From Bradyrhizobiaceae bacterium (GTDB lineage Bacteria; Pseudomonadota; Alphaproteobacteria; Rhizobiales; Xanthobacteraceae), in assembly GCA_020544565.1 (NCBI GenBank), contig CP078014.1, positions 3,660,016 through 3,724,015 on the forward strand: a stretch of 64,000 bases of DNA, given 5' to 3'. How positions within the stretch are numbered: position 1 is the first letter of the stretch; the number at the start of each line of letters is the position of its first letter. Made by a program: the position numbers and the translations under genes. The notes below the pieces were generated by a model. That model was not told the origin of the DNA and searched no databases. It saw only the letters and a program-made list of their open reading frames with translations. Below are positions 1 through 8,064 of the stretch, in pieces.

Positions 1-237
1 TATCTGTCGAGCTTCGATCCGCATCTCAAGGGGCTGACCGGCAGCCCCGAGGAGACCGCCAAGGTGCTCTCGGCCTATCGTGTTTACGCCAAGAAGGTCC
101 CGCTGAAGGATGGCGACTACACCATGGATCACACCGCGCTGATCTATCTAATGGATCGCAAGGGCAATTTCGTGCGTCCGTTCGACCTCAAGCGCAAGCC
201 GGAAGAGGCCGCCGCCGATCTCCGGCGCTATCTCTGA
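1..237 (+). CDS. SCO1/SenC family protein, C-terminal fragment
   Basis: The reading frame is open from base 1 and stops with TGA at 235-237, so only the last 78 residues are present. The fragment contains YRVYAKKV, then a DYTMDHTALIYLMD stretch. This matches the conserved C-terminal part of the SCO thioredoxin fold, where the histidine of the D-H-T/S motif is a copper ligand. SCO proteins are membrane-anchored periplasmic copper chaperones that help metallate the CuA centre of cytochrome c oxidase. The CXXXC motif lies outside the window. It converges on the next gene with a gap of only 4 bases. The family is well supported; the exact paralogue is not. Confidence 0.85.
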   Translation, partial: YLSSFDPHLKGLTGSPEETAKVLSAYRVYAKKVPLKDGDYTMDHTALIYLMDRKGNFVRPFDLKRKPEEAAADLRRYL

Positions 238-241
238 CCCG

Positions 242-2338
242 CTATCCCTCACCTGCCTGCCGCAGCGGGTGCTGTGCCGCCCGCGCAGGGCGCTGCGCCG
301 CCAGCCGTGAATGACGCGCGAGACCGTGCTCGGTCTTTTCCCAGTGATAGGGCCGCCGCAGCAGCTGATAGAGCGCGCGCCACGCCGCGATCGACAGGCA
401 GATCCAGTAGAGCGGCGTCAACGCCAGAATCCACGCCTCGCGCAACAGCCCGCGCCGGGCGAGGCCGATCAGCCCGATCGCGACCGTCGACAGATAGCCG
501 GCGGCCACCGTGGCCAGATAGAGTTCGGCGAAGGGTTGCGAGGCGAACGACGCCACACCAGTGCCGCCGAGCATGATCCGGAGAATGATCTCGCCGAGCA
601 AAAGCGGATGTGCCAGCGCCGTCAGCACGTTGCCGCCGACCAGAATGTTGAGCGTGAAGAAACCACTCGGCCCGGCGTCGCGCCACAGCTTGAGCGGCGC
701 GCGCATGTGCACGCCCCAGGTCTGCATCCAGCCTTTCATCCAGCGCGAGCGCTGGCGCAGCCACGCGCCGAACCGCGCCGGCGCTTCCTCGTAGGTGGTC
801 GATGGAAACATCACGCAGCGCTGCCCGAGGCGCGCCAGCCGGAAGCCGAGATCGGCATCCTCGGTGACGTTCCAGGGGTCCCAGCCGCCGGCGTCGCGCA
901 ACACCGCGGTGCGGAAATGGTTCGACGAGCCGCCGAGCGGCAGCGGCATGCGGAAATGGGAGAAGCCCTGCAGGAAGGCGTCGAACTGTCCGGCATATTC
1001 CGCCGTGAACATGCGCGGCAGCCAGCCGTCGGCGGTGTTGTCGATGCACAGGCTCGCCTGGACGCAGGCCACGTCCGGATCGTGGGTGCGGAAGGCGTCG
1101 AGCGCCGCGCGCAACTGGCCGGGCTCCGGCCGGTCCTCGGCGTCGTACACGGTGAGGAAGGTGCCGCGCGCGAAGGTCAGCGCGCAGTTGAGCGCCTTCG
1201 GCTTGGTGCGCGGCCCGGCATCGGGTGCGATGATCACTTCGACATGCGGCATCGCGCCCAGTCTGGCGATGGCGGCGCGGGTGTGCAGATCGTCCGGCTC
1301 GATCACGAGTTTGATGTCGAGTTTCTCGCGCGGATAATCGAGGGCGTCGAGCGATCGCATCAGCGGGGCGACCGAAGCGGCCTCGCGATAAAGCGCGGCC
1401 ACCACGGTGTAGACGGGCAGTTCGCTATCGGGCAGCCGGGAGAGGTGCGGCTGCGGCGTCCTGGGTGCGAAACAGCCGGCGAGGCGCAGGCTGGTGAACA
1501 GCAGGAACCAGAGCGACAGAACCACGCCGCCCGCGGTGAGCGCGGCCATCGGCGCCAGCGTGAACAAGGCGAGCGGGCCGGCGAGCCGCGCCAGATAGCG
1601 CGTCGTGGATCGTGTCTTGGATCGTATCTTGGATCGCGCCATGGATGCGGCCGTGCGGTGTGCGGCCGGTTTCGGCGCCGCCGACAGCGCCGGGAACCGG
1701 TCCACGAGGCCATGCGTCGCCACCCGCGCCAGCACATCGCCGCTGGCGCGGGCGAGGAAGGCGTGGAGATCGGCGGTGGAGGCGAGGCGAATGCGAGGGC
1801 GCAATTCCGGATAGGCCGCGATCAGCCGCGCGATGCGCCGCGCCGCGTATCCGCGCGGGGCGACCACATAGACCAGTTGTCCCTGCGTGGCGATCGGCAG
1901 GTAGCCGTGCCGCGCGGCGAGATGGATGGTGTCGTCGGGTAGTGGACAGTCGTCGCGGCCTAGGCCGGCGAAGCTTTCCAGCGCGAGGCCGCTGTCGGCG
2001 GCGAGATGGCGCAGATAATCCGCCTCGTCGATCAGGCCGCGGGCGATCAGCACCCGGTCCGCGCCGATGCCGGTGTCCCTGCCGTGGCGTTCCGCCAAGG
2101 CGAGCAACTGCGGAGCGAAGACGGCGCGCAGACAATCGAGTTCGGCGGCGGGGCCGGGTTCGCTCTCGCGGGCGCGCGGAGGCTCGGGTGCGGGGCGGCG
2201 GAACAGGCGCGTAATAAAGTCCGCCGGGCTTCTGAAAAGCGCCCTCCGGTCCGCGGATCGTGGCGGCACGACCGTCCCGTCCTCGCTCGCGCCCCCGGTT
2301 ACGGCCATTCGACCGCCACTCCACGCTACAAACGGCAC
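242..2338 (-). CDS. GT2-family membrane glycosyltransferase with N-terminal GspE/MshEN-like domain
   Basis: This is a 698-residue protein, probably an inner-membrane processive glycosyltransferase. An N-terminal segment (about residues 70-200) with a 'VLIARGLIDEADYLRHLA' pattern resembles the MshEN/GspE N-terminal domain found fused to some GT2 enzymes. A hydrophobic helix near 255-285 precedes the GT2 domain. Visible catalytic features are a DAED (DXD) near residue 400, TEDADLG near 490, and QRSRW (the QxxRW motif) near 529. Several membrane helices follow. The architecture is that of cellulose-synthase-like or N4-adsorption-protein-B-like transferases; donor and product cannot be deduced. 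A second ATG at 2308 is an alternative start. It is divergent from the solute-binding gene at 2375. Confidence 0.85.
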   Translation of the reverse strand: MPFVAWSGGRMAVTGGASEDGTVVPPRSADRRALFRSPADFITRLFRRPAPEPPRARESEPGPAAELDCLRAVFAPQLLALAERHGRDTGIGADRVLIARGLIDEADYLRHLAADSGLALESFAGLGRDDCPLPDDTIHLAARHGYLPIATQGQLVYVVAPRGYAARRIARLIAAYPELRPRIRLASTADLHAFLARASGDVLARVATHGLVDRFPALSAAPKPAAHRTAASMARSKIRSKTRSTTRYLARLAGPLALFTLAPMAALTAGGVVLSLWFLLFTSLRLAGCFAPRTPQPHLSRLPDSELPVYTVVAALYREAASVAPLMRSLDALDYPREKLDIKLVIEPDDLHTRAAIARLGAMPHVEVIIAPDAGPRTKPKALNCALTFARGTFLTVYDAEDRPEPGQLRAALDAFRTHDPDVACVQASLCIDNTADGWLPRMFTAEYAGQFDAFLQGFSHFRMPLPLGGSSNHFRTAVLRDAGGWDPWNVTEDADLGFRLARLGQRCVMFPSTTYEEAPARFGAWLRQRSRWMKGWMQTWGVHMRAPLKLWRDAGPSGFFTLNILVGGNVLTALAHPLLLGEIILRIMLGGTGVASFASQPFAELYLATVAAGYLSTVAIGLIGLARRGLLREAWILALTPLYWICLSIAAWRALYQLLRRPYHWEKTEHGLARHSRLAAQRPARAAQHPLRQAGEG

Positions 2339-2374
2339 TCGAATCCATCCACGGATGGTCTATAAGACCCGCTC

Positions 2375-3349
2375 GTGAACTTCCGGATCATGCAACCACA
2401 GATGGGCCTCTCCTTCAATCTCGGACCCTGCAATCTCGGACCCCGCCGCATCCTGCGCGCGGTGGTGCTGGCGCTGTGGTGTGGCGCGGTCGTGCTGGCG
2501 GCGGTGTCGGCGGCGGACGCGCAGGACAACGCGCCGGCTGCATCGGCGCCTGCACCTGCGCCCGCGGCCCGGCCGGCTGTCGCGCCGCAGGCGGTACCGG
2601 GCTTCTGGGATCCGCGGCGGCGGCCGGAGCGGCCGGACCTGTCGCGCCTGACCGTGATCCGCTTCATGACCGAGACCGATTATCCGCCGTTCAACTTCAC
2701 CGGGCCCGACGGCAATCCCGCCGGCTTCAATGTCGATCTGGCGCGGATGATCTGCGAGGAGATCAAGGTCACCTGCACCATCCAGATGCGGCGGTTCGAG
2801 ACGCTGGTGGACGCCATCAACAGCAACCGCGGCGATGCCGTCATTGCTTCCATGGCGATGACGCCGCAGCTTCGCACCAAGCTCGATTTCACCGATCCCT
2901 ATTATCGCGCTCCGGCGCGCTTCGTGTCGCGGCGCGACGCGGTGATGGCGGAGGTGCGGCCCGAATATCTCGAAGGCAAGAAAGTCGGCGCCGTCACCGG
3001 ATCGGCCCACGAAGCCTATCTCAAGACGTTCTTCACCGATGCCCAGATCGTCGGCTTTCCGAACGACGAGGCGCTGCGCATGGCGCTACGCCGGGGCGAG
3101 GTCGATTTTATTTTCGGCGATGCGATTGCGCTCGCCTTCTGGATCAACGGCACCGATGCGGGCGATTGCTGCGCCTTCAGCGGCGGGCCGTTCGTCGAGA
3201 GCCGCTTTTTCGGCGAAGGCGTCGGCATCGGCGTCAAGAAGGGCAACGACCTGCTGCGTCAGGCCCTCAACTGGGCGATGTTCCGGTTGTGGGAAAAAGG
3301 CCGCTACACCGACCTGTGGCTGCGCTATTTTTCTGTCAGCCCGTTCTGA
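2375..3349 (+). CDS. Periplasmic amino-acid-type solute-binding protein (SBP_bac_3)
   Basis: The 324-residue product is predicted to be periplasmic. After a hydrophobic signal segment (about residues 26-47, ending ADAQD) comes an Ala/Pro-rich linker, then the family 3 binding-protein fold. That fold shows 'TETDYPPFNF', 'GFNVDLARMICEEI', the 'MTPQLRTKLDFTDPYY' hinge and 'VGAVTGSAHEAYL'. Homologues bind polar amino acids for ABC transporters, but no permease or ATPase gene is adjacent, so an orphan transport or sensing role is possible. The GTG at 2375 is used here. ATGs at 2390 and 2402 are equally possible, and a TATAAG at 2361-2366 would, as a -10 box, favour the later starts. Confidence 0.85.
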   Translation: MNFRIMQPQMGLSFNLGPCNLGPRRILRAVVLALWCGAVVLAAVSAADAQDNAPAASAPAPAPAARPAVAPQAVPGFWDPRRRPERPDLSRLTVIRFMTETDYPPFNFTGPDGNPAGFNVDLARMICEEIKVTCTIQMRRFETLVDAINSNRGDAVIASMAMTPQLRTKLDFTDPYYRAPARFVSRRDAVMAEVRPEYLEGKKVGAVTGSAHEAYLKTFFTDAQIVGFPNDEALRMALRRGEVDFIFGDAIALAFWINGTDAGDCCAFSGGPFVESRFFGEGVGIGVKKGNDLLRQALNWAMFRLWEKGRYTDLWLRYFSVSPF

Positions 3350-3420
3350 GCCTCTTCTCCGTACCGCCGCATTCCGTTACTCCACCTTTGCGCATGATCG
3401 TGTGAAATTGTCCGGGAACC

Positions 3421-5082
3421 ATGATGTCTGAGATGCCCCTGAGCCCGACCGAGATGTCCGCGAGCGACCTGCGGGCGCTGGCCGAGCAATCCAACGCCTG
3501 GCCGTTCGAGCAGGCCAAGCAGATCGTGGCGCGGCTGAAGAAGAAGCCCAAGGACGAGGTGCTGTTCGAGACCGGCTACGGCCCCTCGGGCCTGCCGCAT
3601 ATCGGCACGTTCGGCGAAGTCGCGCGCACCACCATGGTGCGCCATGCCTTCCGCGTGCTGACCGAGGACAAGGTCAGGACCCGCCTGCTCGCCTTCTCCG
3701 ACGATATGGACGGCCTGCGCAAGGTGCCGGACAACGTGCCGAACAAGGACATGCTGGCGCAGGATCTCGGCAAGCCGCTGACGCAGGTCCGCGATCCGTT
3801 CGGCACCCATCCGAGTTTCGGCGAGCACAACAACGCGCGGCTGCGCGCCTTTCTCGACACCTTCGGGTTCGACTACGAGTTCGCGTCCTCGACGCAGTAC
3901 TACAAGTCGGGCCGCTTCGATGCGACGCTGCTGAAGATGTTGGCGAACATCGACAAGGTGATGGCGATCATGCTGCCGTCGCTGCGCGAGGAGCGCGCGG
4001 CGACCTATTCGCCGTTCCTGCCCGTTTGCCCGCGCACCGGCGTGGTGCTGCAGGTGCCGATCGTTGAACATAGCACTAAAGCTGGGACGATTACCTATAT
4101 TGACCCCGATTCGATTGCTGGCGAGCGCGTCACCGTTCCGGTCACCGGCGGCCACTGCAAGCTGCAATGGAAGCCCGACTGGGCGATGCGCTGGGTTGCG
4201 CTCGGTGTGGACTATGAAATGGCGGGCAAGGACCTGATCGATTCGGTCAAGCTGTCCGGCAATATCTGCGCGGCGCTCGGCGGCACGCCGCCGGAGGGCT
4301 TCAATTACGAACTGTTCCTGGACGACAAGGGCCAGAAGATCTCCAAGTCGAAGGGCAACGGCCTCACCATCGACGAGTGGTTGCGCTACGCCTCGCCGGA
4401 ATCGTTGTCGCTGTTCATGTACCGTGAGCCGAAGTCAGCCAAGCGGCTTTATTTCGATGTCATCCCGCGCCATGTCGACGAGTATCAGCAGTTCCTCGAC
4501 GGCTATGGCCGGCAGGATGCGAAGCAGCGCCTCGGCAATCCGGTGTGGCACATCCATTCGGGCCGGCCGCCGCAGGTCGACATGCCGGTGACGTTCCAGT
4601 TGCTGCTGACGCTGGTGTCGTCGTCGAACGCCGAGAACGCCGAGACCTTGTGGGGCTTCATCCGCCGCTACCGTCCCGGCGTGACGCCGCAGAGCCATCC
4701 CAAGCTCGATGCGATGGTCGGCTACGCCATCAACTACTATCGCGACTTCGTCGCGCCCTCGAAGTCGTTCCGCGAGCCGAGCGCTGACGAGCGCGCGGCG
4801 TTGACCGATCTGCGCAACGCGCTCGCCACCCTCGATGCGGCGGCGTCGGCGGAGGATGTCCAGAGCGTGGTCTATGATATCGGCCGCCGCGAGCCGTTTC
4901 TCGATCACAAGAAGGCGGGCAAGGACGGCCGTCCGGGCGTGGCGCTCGACTGGTTCAACATGCTGTATCAGGTGCTGCTCGGTCAGGAGAAGGGCCCGCG
5001 CTTCGGCTCCTTCGTCGCGGCCTACGGCATCGCCAACACCGTGGCGATGATCGACGCGGCGCTGGCGCGCGGGACGGGGTAG
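3421..5082 (+). CDS. lysK: Lysyl-tRNA synthetase, class I
   Basis: A 553-residue class I LysRS that charges tRNA-Lys with lysine in the cytosol. The HIGH-type signature appears as [10 protein letters not shown] around residues 56-65. The KMSKS-type loop appears as [11 protein letters not shown] around residue 305. The Rossmann catalytic domain is followed by a helical C-terminal anticodon-binding region. The length is normal for the alphaproteobacterial and archaeal class I enzyme, which is unrelated to the common class II LysS. Two tandem ATG codons (3421, 3424) make the start uncertain by one residue. A double-hairpin repeat follows the stop codon and may end transcription. Confidence 0.95.
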   Translation: MMSEMPLSPTEMSASDLRALAEQSNAWPFEQAKQIVARLKKKPKDEVLFETGYGPSGLPHIGTFGEVARTTMVRHAFRVLTEDKVRTRLLAFSDDMDGLRKVPDNVPNKDMLAQDLGKPLTQVRDPFGTHPSFGEHNNARLRAFLDTFGFDYEFASSTQYYKSGRFDATLLKMLANIDKVMAIMLPSLREERAATYSPFLPVCPRTGVVLQVPIVEHSTKAGTITYIDPDSIAGERVTVPVTGGHCKLQWKPDWAMRWVALGVDYEMAGKDLIDSVKLSGNICAALGGTPPEGFNYELFLDDKGQKISKSKGNGLTIDEWLRYASPESLSLFMYREPKSAKRLYFDVIPRHVDEYQQFLDGYGRQDAKQRLGNPVWHIHSGRPPQVDMPVTFQLLLTLVSSSNAENAETLWGFIRRYRPGVTPQSHPKLDAMVGYAINYYRDFVAPSKSFREPSADERAALTDLRNALATLDAAASAEDVQSVVYDIGRREPFLDHKKAGKDGRPGVALDWFNMLYQVLLGQEKGPRFGSFVAAYGIANTVAMIDAALARGTG

Positions 5083-5122
5083 GGCATTTTTACTGTCGGT
5101 GGCGGCTCGGACGCGGATGCTG

Positions 5123-5237
5123 CTCCCTCTCCCCGGCGGGGAGAGGGGTGGGGTGAGGGGCTCTAAATCTATCGATAGATTCTACGCCCTCACCCGCCGC
5201 GCTTCGCGCGTCGACCTCTCCCCACGGGAGAGGTGGA
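5123..5237. repeat. Double-hairpin intergenic repeat, family A, copy 1
   Basis: The element has a left hairpin (CCCTCTCCCC at 5125-5134 pairing with GGGGAGAGGG at 5138-5147), a central 16-bp perfect palindrome (5166-5181), and a right part with CGCGCTTCGCGCG and a second hairpin (ACCTCTCC...GGGAGAGGT, 5213-5234). The right part is recognisably the same as the element inside the ligase gene at 11372-11502. It lies between lysK and ybaK and could act as a transcript 3' end structure. Confidence 0.85.
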
Positions 5238-5299
5238 AAGCGCAAGACGGAGCCTCCGTTTTAACCTGAGTTATTTCTCCTCTGACAACGAAGCCAGTC

Positions 5300-5773
5300 A
5301 TGTCGAAAGTGACGCGCGCTACGAAAATGTTGCAGCAGGCCGGCGTGGCTTTCACGACGCATACCTATGATTATGACGGCAATGCCGACCGCATCGGCCT
5401 GCAGGCGGCCGAGGCGATCGGCGAGGAGCCTGCGCGTGTGCTGAAGTCGCTGATGGCGCTGGTGGACGGCAAGCCGGTCTGCGTCATCGTGCCGTCGGAC
5501 TGCGAGGTGTCGATGAAGAAGCTCGCTGCGGCGTTCGGCGGCAAGTCGGCGCAGATGATGAAGCCGGCCGATGCGGAACGGCTGTCCGGCTACAAGGTCG
5601 GCGGCATCAGCCCGTTCGGGCAGACGAAGCCGCCGCGCGCGGCCATCGAGGAGCGGGCGATGGCGCACGAGTGTGTCTACATCAATGGCGGGCAGCGCGG
5701 TTTGCAGGTGCGGCTCGCTCCGCGCGATGCGGTGCGGGTGCTGAACGCCATCGTCGCGCCGCTGGTGGCGTAA
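5300..5773 (+). CDS. ybaK: YbaK/EbsC-type aminoacyl-tRNA deacylase (Cys-tRNA(Pro) deacylase)
   Basis: A 157-residue single-domain protein covering the YbaK/ProX fold. Family members hydrolyse mischarged Cys-tRNA(Pro), or related misacylated tRNAs, in trans. Recognisable features are the N-terminal 'ATKMLQQAGVAFTTHTYDYD', the 'EPARVLKSLMALVDGKPVC' strand-helix with the conserved lysine, and the C-terminal 'GGISPFGQTKPPRAAIEE' motif typical of YbaK. The length is right for a stand-alone deacylase. The exact substrate cannot be read from sequence. It stands alone after lysK, separated from it by a repeat. Confidence 0.9.
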   Translation: MSKVTRATKMLQQAGVAFTTHTYDYDGNADRIGLQAAEAIGEEPARVLKSLMALVDGKPVCVIVPSDCEVSMKKLAAAFGGKSAQMMKPADAERLSGYKVGGISPFGQTKPPRAAIEERAMAHECVYINGGQRGLQVRLAPRDAVRVLNAIVAPLVA

Positions 5774-5782
5774 CGTGATCCG

Positions 5783-6409
5783 CTACTGGCTTGCCCACAC
5801 GATGCGGGCGATCCAGTCGATGTTCTTGGCGTCGATCACGCGGTCCTTGTGCGCGGGATTGAGCGATTGCAGTTCGATCACCTTGGCGGTGCGGCGCCGC
5901 AGCTCCTTGACCATGACCTCGCCGTCCTTGGTCTTGACCACGACGCGGTCGCCGCGGCGCACCGGCGCGCCAGGCGAGACGATGATGACGTCGCCGTCGC
6001 GATAGGCCGGCTTCATCGAATCGCCGGAAATCTGCAGCGCATAGGCGTGCTCGTCGTTGACCGAGGGCAGCCCGACCTCGTCCCAGCCCTTGCCCACCGG
6101 AAAGCCGCCGTCGTCGAAATAGCCGCCGGTGCCGGCCTCGGCGAATCCGAGCAGCGGCACCGCCTGCGCCGCGCGGGCGGTGTCCTCGATCAGTTGCACG
6201 AAGGTGTCCACTGTGGTGTCGGTGGCGGCGAGCGCCTTGGCCAGGGACTCCGTCGAAGGCCAGCGCTCGCGCCCGTCCGGGGTGATGCGCTTGGACTTGT
6301 TGAACGTGGTCGGATCGAGCCCGGCGCTGCGGGCGAGGCCCGACGCCGACAGCCCGGCGCGTTCGGCCAGACGGTCCAGCGCAGTCCAGATTTGGTCGTG
6401 GGTCAGCAT
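5783..6409 (-). CDS. HTH/S24-peptidase family transcriptional regulator (LexA/cI-like)
   Basis: A 208-residue cytosolic repressor-like protein. An N-terminal helix-turn-helix (about residues 5-45, 'SASGLARSAGLDPTTFNKS') is followed by a peptidase S24 domain. The presumed self-cleavage Ala-Gly is at 92-93 (FAEAGTGG). The nucleophile is Ser131 (ISGDSMKPAYRDGD) and the general base Lys168 (VMVKEL). These are the residues of LexA-type autoproteolytic repressors. The start at 6409 is preferred because the longer ORF runs through the promoter and the palindrome at 6456-6469. No phage genes are nearby, so a chromosomal stress regulator is likelier than a prophage repressor. Autoregulation through that palindrome is inferred. 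Confidence 0.88.
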   Translation of the reverse strand: MLTHDQIWTALDRLAERAGLSASGLARSAGLDPTTFNKSKRITPDGRERWPSTESLAKALAATDTTVDTFVQLIEDTARAAQAVPLLGFAEAGTGGYFDDGGFPVGKGWDEVGLPSVNDEHAYALQISGDSMKPAYRDGDVIIVSPGAPVRRGDRVVVKTKDGEVMVKELRRRTAKVIELQSLNPAHKDRVIDAKNIDWIARIVWASQ

Positions 6410-6455
6410 GGGATGCCGGCGAACTGGCCCGGCCGACCGGACCGGGGAAGTGGAA

Positions 6456-6469
6456 AGAGTTGAAACTCT
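6456..6469. promoter_or_regulatory. Palindromic operator candidate for the S24 regulator
   Basis: A 14-bp inverted repeat AGAGTT-GA-AACTCT. On the minus strand it lies a few bases downstream of a TAATAA -10 box and 47 bp upstream of the regulator start. That position would block transcription initiation of the regulator gene. Confidence 0.5.
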
Positions 6470-6474
6470 AGGAA

Positions 6475-6503
6475 TTATTACCTTGAGTCGCCGCGCTCCG
6501 CAA
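6475..6503 (-). promoter_or_regulatory. Sigma70-type promoter of the S24 regulator
   Basis: On the minus strand TTGCGG (6503-6498), a 17-base spacer, and TAATAA (6480-6475). It is directly followed by the palindrome at 6456-6469. Spacing and position fit the regulator gene starting at 6409. Confidence 0.5.
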
Positions 6504-6530
6504 TTCCCCCGCGGCATGCGAAGGCGGCTC

Positions 6531-6559
6531 TTGATGTGCGGTCCCCGCGCCGATACGGT
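6531..6559 (+). promoter_or_regulatory. Possible promoter of DUF952-pyrD
   Basis: TTGATG at 6531-6536, a 17-base spacer, and TACGGT at 6554-6559, 37 bases before the ATG at 6596. The -10 box is weak, so this is only a candidate. Confidence 0.3.
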
Positions 6560-6595
6560 CTTCTCGACGGTCGGCGCAGTCCGAAAAAATCTCAA

Positions 6596-6973
6596 ATGAA
6601 TTCAAAGGCTAACAAGGACCCGGCCACGGTGCCCACGATCTATAAAATTTGTCCGGCAGCGGCCTGGCGCGAGGCCGAGGGCGCGGGCGTTTATCGCGGC
6701 AGCGCCGACGACCGGCGCGATGGCTTTATCCACTTCTCGGCGGCGCCCCAGGTGGCGGGCACCGCGGCGAAACATTTCGCCGGGCAGAGCGGGCTGCTGC
6801 TGATCGCGGTCGATGCGGAGGCGCTCGGTGCGGCATTGAAGTGGGAGCCGTCGCGCGGCGGCGAACTGTTCCCGCATCTCTATGGCGACCTCGATCCCGG
6901 CGCGGCGACCGCCGTGATCGAGCTGCCCGCGCGGCCCGACGGCTCGCACGACATTCCGGAGCTGGCCCCGTGA
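6596..6973 (+). CDS. DUF952 domain-containing protein
   Basis: A 125-residue protein matching the DUF952 family: 'IYKICPAAAWREAEGAGVYRG', 'RDGFIHFSAAPQV', 'LLLIAVDAEAL', 'LKWEPSRGGELFPHLYGDL'. The biochemical function is not established; the fold is thought to resemble ADP-ribosyl/PARP-like proteins, but I see no catalytic proof. The ATG at 6596 is chosen over the longer open frame because the family begins near the 'PTIYKI' strand. Its stop overlaps the GTG start of pyrD by four bases (GTGA at 6970-6973), so the two genes are translationally coupled. Confidence 0.85.
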   Translation: MNSKANKDPATVPTIYKICPAAAWREAEGAGVYRGSADDRRDGFIHFSAAPQVAGTAAKHFAGQSGLLLIAVDAEALGAALKWEPSRGGELFPHLYGDLDPGAATAVIELPARPDGSHDIPELAP

Positions 6974-8064
6974 TCCGCGCGTTCGATGCTTTCACCTTGC
7001 CGCTGCTGCGGCGGTTCGATCCCGAGGACGCCCACCGTCTCGCCATCCGCGCTTTGCGGCTGCTGCCGCCGGGCAAGCCGCGGCCGAGCGACCCGCGCCT
7101 CGCCACCCGTGCCTTCGGCCTCAATTTTCCCAATCCGGTTGGCCTGGCGGCGGGCTTCGACAAGAACGCCGAGGTGCCGGACGCACTGCTGCGGCTGGGG
7201 TTCGGTTTTGTCGAAATCGGCTCGGTGACGCCGAAGCCGCAGGACGGCAATCCGCGCCCGCGCCTGTTCCGGCTGGGGCAGGATTCCGGCGTCATCAATC
7301 GCATGGGGTTCAACAACGAGGGCGCGGAGGCGGTGCTGCGCCGGCTCGCCGCGCGGGCCAGCCATGGCGGCATCGTCGGGGTCAATGTCGGTGCCAACAA
7401 GGATTCGCCGGACCGCACGGCCGATTATGTGCGGCTGATCGAGCTGTTCGCGCCGGTGGCGAGCTATTTCACCGTCAACATTTCCTCGCCCAACACGCCG
7501 GGCCTGCGCAACCTGCAGCAGGCGGCGGCGCTGGACGACCTGCTGGCGCGGGTGGTCGATGCGCGCGAGCGGGTGCGCAAGAACGCCGGCGACTCGCCGC
7601 TGTTGCTGAAGATCGCGCCCGATCTCACCCTGCAGGAACTCGACGACGTGGTGCACATCGCGCGCTCGCGCCGCGTCGACGGCATGATCGTCGCCAACAC
7701 CACGCTGTCGCGGCCCATGAGCCTGCGCGACCAGGCCAAGGCAAAGGAGCAGGGCGGATTGTCGGGGCGGCCGCTGATGCGGCTGTCCACGCGCATGGTG
7801 GCGGAGACCTATGTGCGCGCGGAAGGCGCGTTTCCGCTGATCGGCGTCGGCGGCATCGATTCCGGCGGCGCGGCGCTGATGAAGATCCGCGCCGGCGCGA
7901 CGCTGATCCAGCTTTATTCGGCGTTGGTGTTCAAGGGCGTCGGGCTGATCGAGGACATCAAGACCGATCTCGTGTCCACCCTGCGCCGCACCGGGCGCGA
8001 CAGCCTCGCGGAAATCGTCGGCGCCGATGCGGCGACCATCACCGCGGAGCCGTGGCCGGAATAG
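6970..8064 (+). CDS. pyrD: Dihydroorotate dehydrogenase (quinone), class 2
   Basis: A 364-residue membrane-associated flavoenzyme that oxidises dihydroorotate to orotate with ubiquinone in pyrimidine synthesis. The N-terminal amphipathic helix typical of class 2 is present ('FTLPLLRRFDPEDAHRLAI'). The FMN barrel follows: 'NPVGLAAGFDKNAEVPDALL', 'GFVEIGSVTPKPQDGNP', 'NRMGFNNEGAE', 'FTVNISSPNTPGLR' with the catalytic serine region, and 'LIGVGGIDSGGAAL'. The start is GTG, overlapping the DUF952 stop. The 3' end overlaps the convergent MATE gene by 26 bases (8039-8064). Confidence 0.96.
   Translation: MIRAFDAFTLPLLRRFDPEDAHRLAIRALRLLPPGKPRPSDPRLATRAFGLNFPNPVGLAAGFDKNAEVPDALLRLGFGFVEIGSVTPKPQDGNPRPRLFRLGQDSGVINRMGFNNEGAEAVLRRLAARASHGGIVGVNVGANKDSPDRTADYVRLIELFAPVASYFTVNISSPNTPGLRNLQQAAALDDLLARVVDARERVRKNAGDSPLLLKIAPDLTLQELDDVVHIARSRRVDGMIVANTTLSRPMSLRDQAKAKEQGGLSGRPLMRLSTRMVAETYVRAEGAFPLIGVGGIDSGGAALMKIRAGATLIQLYSALVFKGVGLIEDIKTDLVSTLRRTGRDSLAEIVGADAATITAEPWPE

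Noticed and set aside
5783..6595. S24 regulator taken as a prophage repressor
   Set aside because: No integrase, structural or lysis genes are nearby; neighbours are housekeeping genes.
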